From Priestia abyssalis (GTDB lineage: Bacteria; Bacillota; Bacilli; Bacillales; Bacillaceae_H): a stretch of 64,000 nt of DNA. Below the pieces are notes generated by a model. The model saw nothing but the letters and a program-made list of their open reading frames with translations. It did not search any database and had not been told where the DNA came from. Below, in pieces: positions 1 to 7,650 of the stretch; the stretch's first letter is position 1, and each line of letters opens with the position of its first letter. Made by a program: the position numbers and the translations under genes. The DNA is taken from assembly GCF_002019595.1 (NCBI RefSeq), contig NZ_KV917369.1, positions 1,822,417 through 1,886,416 on the forward strand, in the 5' to 3' direction.

Positions 1-576
1 AAGCTGTTGTTTGTTGGATTTACTGCTTTTATCATTCATTTCTCAACGCTGTTTTTAATGCCGATCATGCTTTCAGTCATGTTTAATAAAGAACCGGCCG
101 CAATCGGAATGATTATTTTTCCGGGTGCCATGCTGTCAGCCGCAGCCGCCCAATTTATCGGCCGCTTAATTGACCGGCTGGGCAATGTTCCGTTAATCTT
201 TTTTGGCCATTTCTTTCTGTTTATCGCAACGATGTCTTTTTCCTTTTTATCAAGCTTGTCACCGTACGTCATTCTCGTAACCTATATGTTTATGAGTACA
301 GGTTTTTCTGCTTTGACTTCAAGCATCGCAAATGAAGCATCTAGAATTTTGCCGAAGCAGGAGATTGGAACAGGAATGGGCATGGCTCAGTTAATTCAAT
401 TTTTTGGCGGTGCGTTCGGTGTGGCACTTGCCGGGCTATTGCTTGTATGGCAAAAAGAGTTCCTCCCTGAAGTAATTTATCGTAATACTTTTGGGCTGTT
501 AACCATTTTAATTGTTGGTTCATTATCGGTATTTATTCTTTATTTTAAAAGTATAAACAGAGCTTCATCTAATTAA
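1..576 (+). CDS. MFS drug exporter, C-terminal part (5' end outside window)
   Basis: The reading frame is open from the first base, so the start lies upstream of the window; 191 residues are visible. They contain about five hydrophobic membrane segments and a short basic loop with the motif GRLIDRLG, which resembles the conserved cytoplasmic-loop motif of major facilitator superfamily transporters. The layout is like the second half of 14-segment DHA2-type proton-driven drug exporters (TetL/QacA group). The substrate cannot be told from this half. A weak hairpin followed by a T run lies at about 665-697. Confidence 0.75.
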   Translation, partial: KLLFVGFTAFIIHFSTLFLMPIMLSVMFNKEPAAIGMIIFPGAMLSAAAAQFIGRLIDRLGNVPLIFFGHFFLFIATMSFSFLSSLSPYVILVTYMFMSTGFSALTSSIANEASRILPKQEIGTGMGMAQLIQFFGGAFGVALAGLLLVWQKEFLPEVIYRNTFGLLTILIVGSLSVFILYFKSINRASSN

Positions 577-859
577 GAATAGATGAATGATGCCAAGGAG
601 AAAATGATTCAAAGCAGGGCCAAATCAAAGAAAGAAATTCATGTTAACTTAATCGTTAATGGTGGAGAACAAACTCATTGGAGGGTGTTCTTTTTTTCTG
701 CTTTTATCAGCCTGTAATCTGAAATCTATGATTGGAATGAAATGAGTAATCTTCCTTCATTTTGAAATAATACATATAAGCTTTAAACCAGCCAAATGCG
801 GGTATAGAACGATTAAAATTACCATGATTTATTCTACATACTATCAGGGAGGAAATGAG

Positions 860-1699
860 ATGAAATGGAAAGGGAGAAAAGGAAGCGAAAACATTGAGGA
901 TAGGAGGGGAATGGGGGGGAAAACGCTCGTTGGAGGAGGAATCGGCGGCATTATCATCTTGCTGATTGTGACACTGCTTGGCGGTGATCCTGGAGCTTTG
1001 TTAAACGATATGACGGACACAGGTTCAGATACGGCAGCGCCTTATGAGGAAACAGAACAGGAGAAGGAGCTCGCGGAATTTGTATCGGTCGTCCTTGCAG
1101 ATACAGAAGAAGTATGGACAGAAGTTTTCAAGGAGAAAGGCTTAGTTTATGAAGAACCGACCCTTGTATTGTATACGGACAGCGTCCAATCCGCTTGCGG
1201 AACAGCCGGTTCATCAGTCGGGCCGTTTTATTGTCCGGGTGACCACAAGCTATACATTGATCTGAGTTTCTATGATGAGCTCCAGCGAAAGTTTCAGGCT
1301 CCCGGGGACTTTGCGATGGCTTATGTAATCGCTCACGAAGTGGGACATCACGTGCAAACGCTTTTGGGGACAACCGAGAAGGTGATGCCTCTTCGTCAAA
1401 AACTCAGTCAAACGGAGTTTAATAAATATCAGGTTCGCTTTGAATTGCAGGCCGACTATTATGCCGGTGTTTGGGCCTATCATGCAAGAGGGATGGATTT
1501 GCTTGAAGAGGGCGATTTGGAAGAAGCATTGAATGCAGCAAGTGCGGTCGGTGATGACACGATCCAAAAAAAGGCTCAAGGATATGTTGTCCCTGAAAGT
1601 TTTACGCATGGAACATCCGAGCAGAGAAAGAGTTGGTTTAATAAAGGATTTGAAAATGGAACGATCGAAGGGGGAGATACGTTTAAAAATATGGAGTAA
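860..1699 (+). CDS. YpfJ-family neutral zinc metallopeptidase, membrane anchored
   Basis: This 279-residue protein starts at ATG 860 behind GGAGG at 849-853; an in-frame ATG at 824 has no ribosome site. The N terminus is short, basic and Gly-rich (KWKGRKGSENIEDRR), as in the YpfJ family, followed by one membrane segment at about residues 22-42 and an acidic linker. The catalytic domain has HEVGHH at about residue 159, giving two zinc-binding His and the catalytic Glu, and a downstream FELQADYYAG segment that supplies the third ligand. The active domain should lie outside the membrane. Substrates of this family are not established. It stands alone, ending at a strong terminator shared with htpG. 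Confidence 0.82.
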   Translation: MKWKGRKGSENIEDRRGMGGKTLVGGGIGGIIILLIVTLLGGDPGALLNDMTDTGSDTAAPYEETEQEKELAEFVSVVLADTEEVWTEVFKEKGLVYEEPTLVLYTDSVQSACGTAGSSVGPFYCPGDHKLYIDLSFYDELQRKFQAPGDFAMAYVIAHEVGHHVQTLLGTTEKVMPLRQKLSQTEFNKYQVRFELQADYYAGVWAYHARGMDLLEEGDLEEALNAASAVGDDTIQKKAQGYVVPESFTHGTSEQRKSWFNKGFENGTIEGGDTFKNME

Positions 1700-1740
1700 G
1701 AATCGCATGCATGGTAATCGATTATGAATTTCCAAAGAGT

Positions 1741-1783
1741 AAAGAAATGGAGATGGATGTCTTTCATCCATCTCCATTTCTTT
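1741..1783. terminator. bidirectional terminator between ypfJ-like gene and htpG
   Basis: A perfect 19-bp inverted repeat with a 5-nt loop has A-rich and T-rich ends, so it can terminate both converging genes. It overlaps the htpG stop codon by two bases. Confidence 0.85.
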
Positions 1784-3662
1784 ATACCATGATTTTGCAT
1801 ATATCATTTGTAAATTCTACCGGATCATGGATTGGCAATCCTTCAATGAGAAGGGCTTGATTGTACAAAAGATTTGTATAGAGATTTAATTTCTCTTTAT
1901 CGTGTTCAAAAGCATCTTTCAATGAGTTGAACACCTCATGATTAATATTGATTTCCAATACTTTGTCGGCCTGGATGTTTTCGTTATTCGGCATGGACTT
2001 CAGTATTTTTTCCATTTCAATCGTTACTTCACCGTCAGTAGATAAACAGACGGGATGGGTTTTTAATCGTTTTGATACTCGTACATCTTTTACTTTACCC
2101 GCCAATACGTTTTTCATATAGTCAAAGAGTTCTTTATTTTCTGACTTGCTTTCCTCATTTTGATCTTCGTTTTCCTCTGTCTCAATCCCTAAGTCACCGC
2201 TTGATACGGATCTGAATTCTTTTTCTTTGTATGTCATGAGCATTTTGATGGCGAACTCGTCAATCTCATCTGTAAAGTATAAAATTTCATAGCCTTTTTC
2301 TACTAATAACTCCGTCTGCGGCAGCTTCTCGATTCTTTCGCGGGATTCTCCGGAAGCATAATAAATATATTTTTGATCTTCAGGCATTCTTGATACATAT
2401 TCGTCTAATGTCACCATGTTCTTCTCTTTGGAAGAATAGAACATCAACAAGTCTTGCAATATATCTTTATGACTTCCGAAATCACTGTAAACCCCGTATT
2501 TTAATTGTCTGCCAAAGGATTGGAAAAACTCTTCGTATTGATCTCGTTCATTTTTCAATAAGTTTTGCAATTCACTTTTAATCTTTTTGTTAATATTTTT
2601 GGCAATCAGCTTCAATTGGCGGTCATGCTGCAGCATTTCCCTTGAGATGTTCAGGGACAAATCTTCGGAGTCGACCATTCCTTTAACAAAGCTAAAGTAG
2701 TCAGGAAGCAAGTCCGCGCATCTGTTCATGATCAATACGCCGTTGGAGTAAAGCTCTAATCCTTTTTCATATTCTTTTGAGTAATAGTCAAACGGAATGT
2801 TTTTCGGGAGAAATAAAATGGCATTATATCTGACCGCACCATCGACACTGATGTGGATATGTTTGATTGGTTTATCAAAACCGTAATGCTTTTCCTTATA
2901 AAATTGCTCGTAATCTTCAGCAGTGAGCTCATTTTTGTTCTTTCTCCAGATTGGAACCATGCTATTGATGATTTGTTCTTCACGATAATCCTCGAATTCG
3001 TTTTCGCTGCTTTCTTTAGGTCTCTTTCCGGTTACATCCATTTTGATCGGGTAGCGGATAAAATCAGAGTATTTTTTGATGATTGCTTTTAATCGATATT
3101 CTTCGAGGTATTCATCATAGTTCTCATCTTCTGTATTTTCTTTGATTTTTAGAATAATTTCTGTACCCACCGAATCTTTTTCATACGATTCAATGGTGTA
3201 TCCATCTGCTCCAGTAGATTCCCATTTATAGGCTTCGTCACTGCCTAACGCTTTGCTGATGACAGTTACGACGTCAGCGACCATAAACGCGGAATAAAAG
3301 CCGACTCCAAACTGGCCGATGATTTCATGTCCGTCTTTTAATTCGTTTTCATTTTTAAAAGCTAAAGAGCCGCTCTTGGCAATGGTTCCAAGGTTGTTTT
3401 CAAGCTCTTCCTTCGTCATTCCAATACCGGTATCGGAAATTTTTAATGTACGCTTTTCCTTGTCCGCAGCCACTTTTATGTAATAATGATCTTTCTCAAA
3501 CGTTAACGTATCATCCGTTAATGCTTTGTAATAAATTTTATCGATTGCATCACTTGCATTCGAAATTAACTCTCTCAAAAAAATCTCCCGCTGAGAGTAA
3601 ATGGAGTTGATCATCATGTCTAATAGTCTTTTAGATTCTGCTTTAAACTGTTTTTTAGCCAT
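1782..3662 (-). CDS. htpG: molecular chaperone HtpG (Hsp90 family)
   Basis: This is a full-length 626-residue Hsp90 homologue of bacterial size. The start is the ATG at 3662 ([10 protein letters not shown]) behind an AAAGGAG ribosome site; a longer in-frame extension to 3680 runs into that ribosome site and is unlikely. The N-terminal GHKL ATPase domain shows [15 protein letters not shown] and [15 protein letters not shown], followed by the middle and C-terminal dimerisation domains. It is a cytosolic ATP-dependent folding chaperone. Upstream lie a sigma-A-like promoter and a perfect CIRCE operator, which implies HrcA control; in B. subtilis htpG is known as a gene outside the HrcA regulon. 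Confidence 0.97.
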   Translation of the reverse strand: MAKKQFKAESKRLLDMMINSIYSQREIFLRELISNASDAIDKIYYKALTDDTLTFEKDHYYIKVAADKEKRTLKISDTGIGMTKEELENNLGTIAKSGSLAFKNENELKDGHEIIGQFGVGFYSAFMVADVVTVISKALGSDEAYKWESTGADGYTIESYEKDSVGTEIILKIKENTEDENYDEYLEEYRLKAIIKKYSDFIRYPIKMDVTGKRPKESSENEFEDYREEQIINSMVPIWRKNKNELTAEDYEQFYKEKHYGFDKPIKHIHISVDGAVRYNAILFLPKNIPFDYYSKEYEKGLELYSNGVLIMNRCADLLPDYFSFVKGMVDSEDLSLNISREMLQHDRQLKLIAKNINKKIKSELQNLLKNERDQYEEFFQSFGRQLKYGVYSDFGSHKDILQDLLMFYSSKEKNMVTLDEYVSRMPEDQKYIYYASGESRERIEKLPQTELLVEKGYEILYFTDEIDEFAIKMLMTYKEKEFRSVSSGDLGIETEENEDQNEESKSENKELFDYMKNVLAGKVKDVRVSKRLKTHPVCLSTDGEVTIEMEKILKSMPNNENIQADKVLEININHEVFNSLKDAFEHDKEKLNLYTNLLYNQALLIEGLPIHDPVEFTNDICKIMV

Positions 3663-3750
3663 CAAACTTTCTCCTTTCAATTTAATTGCTGCGTGAACAT
3701 GGGATTAATGCAGCAAGAAATAATAGTCAAGATCTTTGTAAGATGTTTGA

Positions 3751-3785
3751 GTGATTAGCACTCTGTCGATTAGAGTGCTAATCAC
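3751..3785. promoter_or_regulatory. CIRCE operator (HrcA binding site) upstream of htpG
   Basis: The sequence matches the CIRCE consensus TTAGCACTC-N9-GAGTGCTAA exactly (3755-3781), and the palindrome extends four more bases on each side. CIRCE normally controls hrcA-grpE-dnaK and groESL. It sits between the htpG promoter and start codon, so HrcA repression of htpG is the direct inference. Confidence 0.95.
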
Positions 3786-3790
3786 TATTT

Positions 3791-3819
3791 AATTAACATA
3801 TTATCGTGATTTGTGTCAA
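3791..3819 (-). promoter_or_regulatory. sigma-A-type promoter of htpG
   Basis: On the reverse strand a consensus TTGACA (-35) lies at 3814-3819 and TTAATT (-10) at 3791-3796, with a 17-nt spacer. The CIRCE element starts just downstream, at about the transcription start. Confidence 0.7.
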
Positions 3820-3822
3820 TAT

Positions 3823-3893
3823 CTATATAAATCGATTTAGAAATTTTGACATGACCAAAGAACGGCCATGTCAAAATTTCTAGACCTAAGCGG
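3823..3893 (+). repeat. dispersed repeat family, copy a (5' hairpin module only)
   Basis: This copy has the 5' part of a repeat seen at five places in the window. It begins ATCGATTTAG and forms an ~18-bp hairpin with the conserved loop AAAGAAC, followed by TAGACCTAAGCGG. The stem arms differ in sequence from the other copies but remain complementary. Confidence 0.8.
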
Positions 3894-4018
3894 CTGATTC
3901 AGAGTGAAAATTTTAGTAATCATAAGAATTTTTTGTTTGAATATTTATTTAAATATGTGTATTTTTATTTAAAAATCATTTATAATATCCATTATAAATG
4001 AAATTGTGATGAATGATT

Positions 4019-4240
4019 ATTAATAAAGGAAACTTTCATCAGTGGGAGCTCTTCATCCCCCGCTGATGGTTAGTTAGGCCCGCACGAGGCGGGGGTCACA
4101 CAGACGTTGCCGCAGGACGCGGCGATGTTAGTCTGTGTTCCTTTAATCGGGCTTTTACGGGCAAGTGATCCCGCACTTAAACTTCTGCGATTACGTCCTG
4201 TTTTGAAGTGGGGGATCTCACCGCCCGTTAATGAGGGATA
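4019..4240 (+). ncRNA. highly folded RNA-like element, possibly HEARO/ωRNA type
   Basis: About 220 nt without a reading frame fold into a series of nested hairpins. They are CATCAGTGGGAG/CCCCCGCTGATG (4037-4068), a CCCGC/GCGGG hairpin after GGTTAGTTAGG, a stem ACACAGAC/GTCTGTGT enclosing GCCGC/GCGGC, and a long terminal stem ACGGGC..GTGA..CACTT / AAGTG..TCAC..GCCCGT. The GC content is well above the flanks. The architecture and GC-rich terminal stem recall HEARO RNAs, the ωRNAs carried by IscB-type elements, but no IscB or TnpB gene follows: a GNAT gene does. The family assignment is from memory of the general architecture and needs a covariance-model search. A possible -10 (TATAAT, 3981-3986) lies upstream. 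Confidence 0.5.
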
Positions 4241-4282
4241 AATACATCTATTTTGGGGCTTCCAATACTGGAGGGGTTGAAA

Positions 4283-4840
4283 ATGGTTTTAGTTAGTGAA
4301 AAAGTAATGAGGAATGAGGAAACGGCGGTTTCAAAGTTTGCTATTGTTCAAGCTGCTGCTGAGCATGTTCCTGGAATTATAAATGTTTGTGTAGAAGGGT
4401 GGCATGCTACCTATGGAGACATTAGAAGCCCTGAATATATAGATCGGGTCACGAAAAGCTATTATGCATACGAGCGTATATATAGTGAAGTAATGAAAGG
4501 TGATGCCAACCCCTATGTCTGGTATGTCGCTCTAGAAAATAATAACGTAGTAGGAGCAATTGCCGGAGGACAAATCGGAAAAGACAGGGGAGAAATTTTC
4601 ACCTTGTACGCTGACTATCAGCGCAGGGGAGAAGGAATTGGGACATTGCTGTTAGATCATTTAACCGATATTCAAACTGGAAAAGGATTAACGAAACAGT
4701 GGGTTTCTGTTGCGAAAGGGAATGAAAAAGCGATTCCCTTTTATGAAGCGAAGAACTTTCTAAGAATATGTGAACAAATAAGCCGCTTTAGTAATGAACA
4801 AGAGAGATATATGTCCTACCGATATATGAGATCGATCTAG
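4283..4840 (+). CDS. GNAT-family N-acetyltransferase
   Basis: This 185-residue protein starts at ATG 4283 behind GGAGGGG (4270-4276). It has the GNAT fold pattern: FTLYADYQRRGEGIGTLLLDHL at about residues 111-132 holds the acetyl-CoA pyrophosphate loop (QRRGEGIG), and a later N-EKAIPFYE motif is typical of motif B. The substrate is unknown. The gene is isolated between the folded RNA-like element and a dispersed repeat, and its final codons and stop (GATCGATCTAG) are themselves the beginning of that repeat, so the repeat seems to have supplied the C terminus. Confidence 0.8.
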   Translation: MVLVSEKVMRNEETAVSKFAIVQAAAEHVPGIINVCVEGWHATYGDIRSPEYIDRVTKSYYAYERIYSEVMKGDANPYVWYVALENNNVVGAIAGGQIGKDRGEIFTLYADYQRRGEGIGTLLLDHLTDIQTGKGLTKQWVSVAKGNEKAIPFYEAKNFLRICEQISRFSNEQERYMSYRYMRSI

Positions 4841-5034
4841 AACATTCAGCATGGCCAAAGAACGGCCATGCTGAATGTTCTAGACCTAAGCGGATGCCAC
4901 CCCCCTTGCGGGGTTGGCGCCATCCGCATAGGTGTAAACCTTTGAGGGGAATTCAAGTTGTCTGAATGACCGTTTATGTTGCCTCTTCATTGAATCGAGA
5001 GGTGTCTAGTTATGAAGTGAGCTATATGATAGTC
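4831..5034 (+). repeat. dispersed repeat family, copy b (full length with extra hairpin)
   Basis: This copy starts inside the last codons of the GNAT gene. It contains the 18-bp hairpin with loop AAAGAAC, TAGACCTAAGCGG, an inserted GC-rich hairpin (4891-4926) absent from the other copies, then CCTTTGAGGGG, TTCAAGTTGTCTGAATGACC and the 3' part ending GTGTCTAGTTATGAAGTG. It is colinear with copies c and d. Confidence 0.8.
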
Positions 5035-5039
5035 CATTT

Positions 5040-5082
5040 AAACCATTCGCCATGACCAATGAAAGGTCATGGCGAATGGTTT
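5040..5082 (+). repeat. perfect 18-bp inverted repeat next to copy b
   Basis: Perfect 18-bp arms with a 7-nt loop share the CATGACC/GGTCATG core of the hairpin module in the neighbouring repeat, but have different outer arms. A T run at 5095-5100 means it could also act as a terminator. Confidence 0.75.
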
Positions 5083-5171
5083 TCTGATGTGGAGTTTTTT
5101 ATTCAACACCGCTATAGTTAAATGGGGAAGTACATATGCAGTAAAAGAATTAAAACGTAAAGGATGTTTTT

Positions 5172-6287
5172 ATGGGTACATACATTGTAGTTGGAGCTGG
5201 AATTCTTGGAGCGTCTACAGCTTATCACCTCGCAAAAGCAGGGGCGAATGTTACATTGGTTGATCGCGGAGATGTGGGACAGGCTACCGATGCGGCAGCG
5301 GGTATTGTCTGCCCATGGCTCTCGCAGCGCCGTAATCAAGCCTGGTACCAAATGGCAAAAGGCGGGGCAAAATACTACGGTGATTTGATTAAGCAGTTGG
5401 AAGAGGATGGTGAAACGGACACAGGTTATAAACGAGTTGGGGCCATCAGTCTTCATACAGATGATGCAAAGTTGGATAAAATGGAGGAAAGGGCGTACAA
5501 ACGTCGTGAGGACGCTCCGGAAATGGGCGACATTAGCCGTTTATCGCCGGCTGAAACGAAAAAGTTATTTCCGGCTTTATCTGAGCAATACGCTTCTGTT
5601 CATATAAGTGGTGCGGCTCGCGTCAACGGAAGGGCTCTCCGCCAGGCTCTCGTAAATGGGGCCAAAAAACATGGGGCCGCCGTTCTTCAAGGAAATGCGG
5701 CATTAGTTTATGAAGGTAACGAAGTCATTGGCATTAAACTAGAGGAAAAGACTCTGCTGGCTGATCAGGTGATCGTCTCAGCAGGTGCATGGGCAAACGA
5801 GCTGTTGGAGCCGCTCGGTATCAATTTTTTAGTGACCTATCAAAAAGCGCAAATCGTTCATCTCCATATGCCAGATACGGATACCGGAAGCTGGCCGGTG
5901 GTCATGCCTCCGAATGACCAGTACATCCTCGCATTTGAAGACGGCAGAGTAGTGGCGGGGGCAACGCATGAAAATGATACCGGGCTCGACTACCGGGTAA
6001 CAGCAGGGGGGCTTCATGAAATTTTTGACAAAGCATTGGCAGTGGCTCCCGGTTTGGCCAACAGCACAGTGCTTGAAACAAGAGTAGGGTTTCGGCCATT
6101 CACTCCAGGTTTCCTTCCTGTCATAGGTCCACTGCCAGGTTTCAAACGACTGTTGGTGGCAAATGGACTCGGTGCTTCGGGATTGACGGCCGGACCTTAT
6201 CTCGGTGCTGAACTGGCAAGGCTTGCGCTTGGCCAGCCAACGGAATTGGACCTCAGTCTCTATGATGTGGCCGGGGCTATTGTCTGA
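5172..6287 (+). CDS. DadA-type FAD-dependent amine/amino-acid oxidoreductase
   Basis: This 371-residue protein starts at ATG 5172. The N terminus (YIVVGAGILGASTAYHLA) is the GxGxxG dinucleotide-binding fold for FAD, ending in an acidic residue that binds ribose (VTLVDRG). The C-terminal half carries a GFRPFTPGFLPVIGPLPG segment and a GLGASGLTAGPYLG FAD-binding motif. These are typical of the D-amino-acid dehydrogenase, glycine oxidase and sarcosine oxidase group (DAO family). It should oxidise an amine or amino acid in the cytosol or at the membrane face, but the substrate is not evident. It stands alone. Confidence 0.85.
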   Translation: MGTYIVVGAGILGASTAYHLAKAGANVTLVDRGDVGQATDAAAGIVCPWLSQRRNQAWYQMAKGGAKYYGDLIKQLEEDGETDTGYKRVGAISLHTDDAKLDKMEERAYKRREDAPEMGDISRLSPAETKKLFPALSEQYASVHISGAARVNGRALRQALVNGAKKHGAAVLQGNAALVYEGNEVIGIKLEEKTLLADQVIVSAGAWANELLEPLGINFLVTYQKAQIVHLHMPDTDTGSWPVVMPPNDQYILAFEDGRVVAGATHENDTGLDYRVTAGGLHEIFDKALAVAPGLANSTVLETRVGFRPFTPGFLPVIGPLPGFKRLLVANGLGASGLTAGPYLGAELARLALGQPTELDLSLYDVAGAIV

Positions 6288-6399
6288 TCAAAATCATTCA
6301 TTCCTATTAGTTGAAATTTTCTTGCTCTCAGCCTACTCACATATCACTTAGACATTCACGTGCAAACATGATTTACCCCAGGATAAGAGAACACAATCT

Positions 6400-6440
6400 G
6401 CTGAATAAGTCTGTCCTTCGGGATAGGCTTATTTAACAGC
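6400..6440 (+). other. UUCG-tetraloop hairpin downstream of the DadA-type gene
   Basis: The arms GCTGAATAAGTCTGTCC and GGATAGGCTTATTTAACAGC pair around TTCG, with a 3-nt bulge and G-U pairs. No T tract follows, so it is more likely an mRNA-end structure than a classical terminator. Confidence 0.5.
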
Positions 6441-6529
6441 TGAATTAGGTAATGCTGTAAAAAGAGGAAAGTACTATATAAATGTCTAATAGATTATGTG
6501 GACGAGAATAGAAAGGGGAAAAGGTTAAC

Positions 6530-7084
6530 ATGAAAATATTGGGAATTTCAGGAACTATTCTAGGGGCAAAGACAGCAGCCCTTGTAAACGCAATCCTTGC
6601 TGAGGTGAAAAACGTCGATCCGGAGATACAAACAAATCTGCTCGACTTAAGAGACTATGAGATGCAATTTTGTGATGGCAGAAAAACGGACCAATACAAT
6701 GAAGATACGCAAAAAATCATCCAAGCTGTAACGGAAGCGGATGTTTATCTTATCGGCTTTCCGATTTTCAATGGTTCCATGCCGGCACCGTTAAAAAATG
6801 TGTTTGATTTAGTCCCGCCGGATGTTTTTCGTGGGAAAGTGATGGGGTTTGCAGCCAATGGCGGCACCTATCAGCATTATCTTGTCATTGAAAATCAGCT
6901 GAAGCCAATCGCAGGTTATTTCCGCTCATTTGTGGCCCCAAGCTCTGTTTATGCACATACGAGCCATTACAACCTGGATAATGAAATTGCGGATGAAGAT
7001 GTTTTAGCCCGTATTCGAGCATTGGCAGAAGAATTGGTCATGATGCAGGAAGGTTTGAAACAAAAAGGAAAGAGTCTGCTTTAA
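6530..7084 (+). CDS. NAD(P)H-dependent FMN reductase family protein
   Basis: This 184-residue flavodoxin-fold protein starts at ATG 6530 behind GAAAGGGGA. The N-terminal MKILGISGTILGAKTAAL is the phosphate-binding loop for FMN, FPIFNGSMPAPLKNVFDLV matches the conserved PxYNGSxPGxLKNxxD region, and FAANGGTYQH follows. This pattern fits NADPH-dependent FMN reductases of the SsuE/azoreductase-like group. A role as FMN reductase or quinone/azo reductase is likely, but the physiological partner is unknown. It is monocistronic and ends at a strong GC-rich hairpin. Confidence 0.85.
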   Translation: MKILGISGTILGAKTAALVNAILAEVKNVDPEIQTNLLDLRDYEMQFCDGRKTDQYNEDTQKIIQAVTEADVYLIGFPIFNGSMPAPLKNVFDLVPPDVFRGKVMGFAANGGTYQHYLVIENQLKPIAGYFRSFVAPSSVYAHTSHYNLDNEIADEDVLARIRALAEELVMMQEGLKQKGKSLL

Positions 7085-7096
7085 TATTTTGAAGTT

Positions 7097-7150
7097 CATG
7101 TTCAGTCCCCCGTTAAGTGTAATGATTAACTTGGCGGGGGGCTGAACGTG
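7097..7150 (+). terminator. terminator-like hairpin after FMN reductase
   Basis: A stem of about 20 bp (GTTCAGTCCCCCGTTAAGT with its partner ACTTGGCGGGGGGCTGAAC) closes on AATGATT. A related hairpin with the same core occurs at 16882-16932. Confidence 0.75.
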
Positions 7151-7396
7151 TTATAAGAGATAAATTTTTACTGTATATTATTCTGGGAAGGGATATACAG
7201 ATAACTCCTTGCCATATTTTTTTATATCAGAATGAAAAGATAAGCATTTTAGGAGATAAATTTTTTAAAAATCAAGAAAAGCGAAATTGAGCAAACAAGA
7301 TCTTGTATTATTATCTGTAAATAATAATTTAGGGGCCTTAAAGTGACCTTTTGATTTAAACTTAACGATCGGTTTATTCATCTTTATTAGGATAGA

Positions 7397-7410
7397 TGAA
7401 AGCGTTTTCT
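7397..7410. promoter_or_regulatory. cre site (CcpA) upstream of gapN
   Basis: TGAAAGCGTTTTCT matches the cre consensus TGWAAGCGNTWWCA at 13 of 14 positions. Its centre is about 87 bp upstream of the inferred gapN transcription start, a position more typical of CcpA activation than of repression. Confidence 0.7.
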
Positions 7411-7455
7411 AAAAATAAAAACAATGAAAAATATTCTGAAATATCTAAAAAGTAG

Positions 7456-7484
7456 TTGTCGTGAAAAGTATAACCTGCTAGAAT
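7456..7484 (+). promoter_or_regulatory. sigma-A-type promoter of gapN
   Basis: TTGTCG (7456-7461) and TAGAAT (7479-7484) are separated by 17 nt, giving a start near 7491 and a leader of about 160 nt. Confidence 0.65.
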
Positions 7485-7519
7485 AAAAAATCATCGGAGT
7501 GAATTTTTTTTAGACTAAT

Positions 7520-7555
7520 CGGGACGTAATATGTCTAACCGGGACTTAATTTGAC
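7520..7555 (+). promoter_or_regulatory. CggR-type operator downstream of the gapN promoter
   Basis: The sequence reads CGGGAC-N6-TGTC-N4-CGGGAC-N6-TGAC. It reproduces, with exact spacing and one base change, the tandem operator described for CggR, the glycolytic repressor of the B. subtilis gapA operon (CGGGAC-N6-TGTC-N4-CGGGAC-N6-TGTC). It lies about 30 to 65 nt downstream of the inferred start, as in the gapA operon where CggR blocks elongation. Confidence 0.85.
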
Positions 7556-7650
7556 CCGACAAGAGCGAACGGTACTGTTTTCTCTAGTTAATAAACTGAA
7601 AATTCACTCTATTGAACTGAAAGCTATTCATTATTAAAGGGGGCTATTTT

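Noticed and set aside
1250..1807. Reverse-strand open frame of 185 codons across the metallopeptidase gene
   Set aside because: It is antisense to a well-supported gene, has no ribosome site and no recognisable product.
3751..3785. Palindrome read as a terminator hairpin for htpG upstream transcripts
   Set aside because: It matches CIRCE exactly in arms and spacing and has no T tract.
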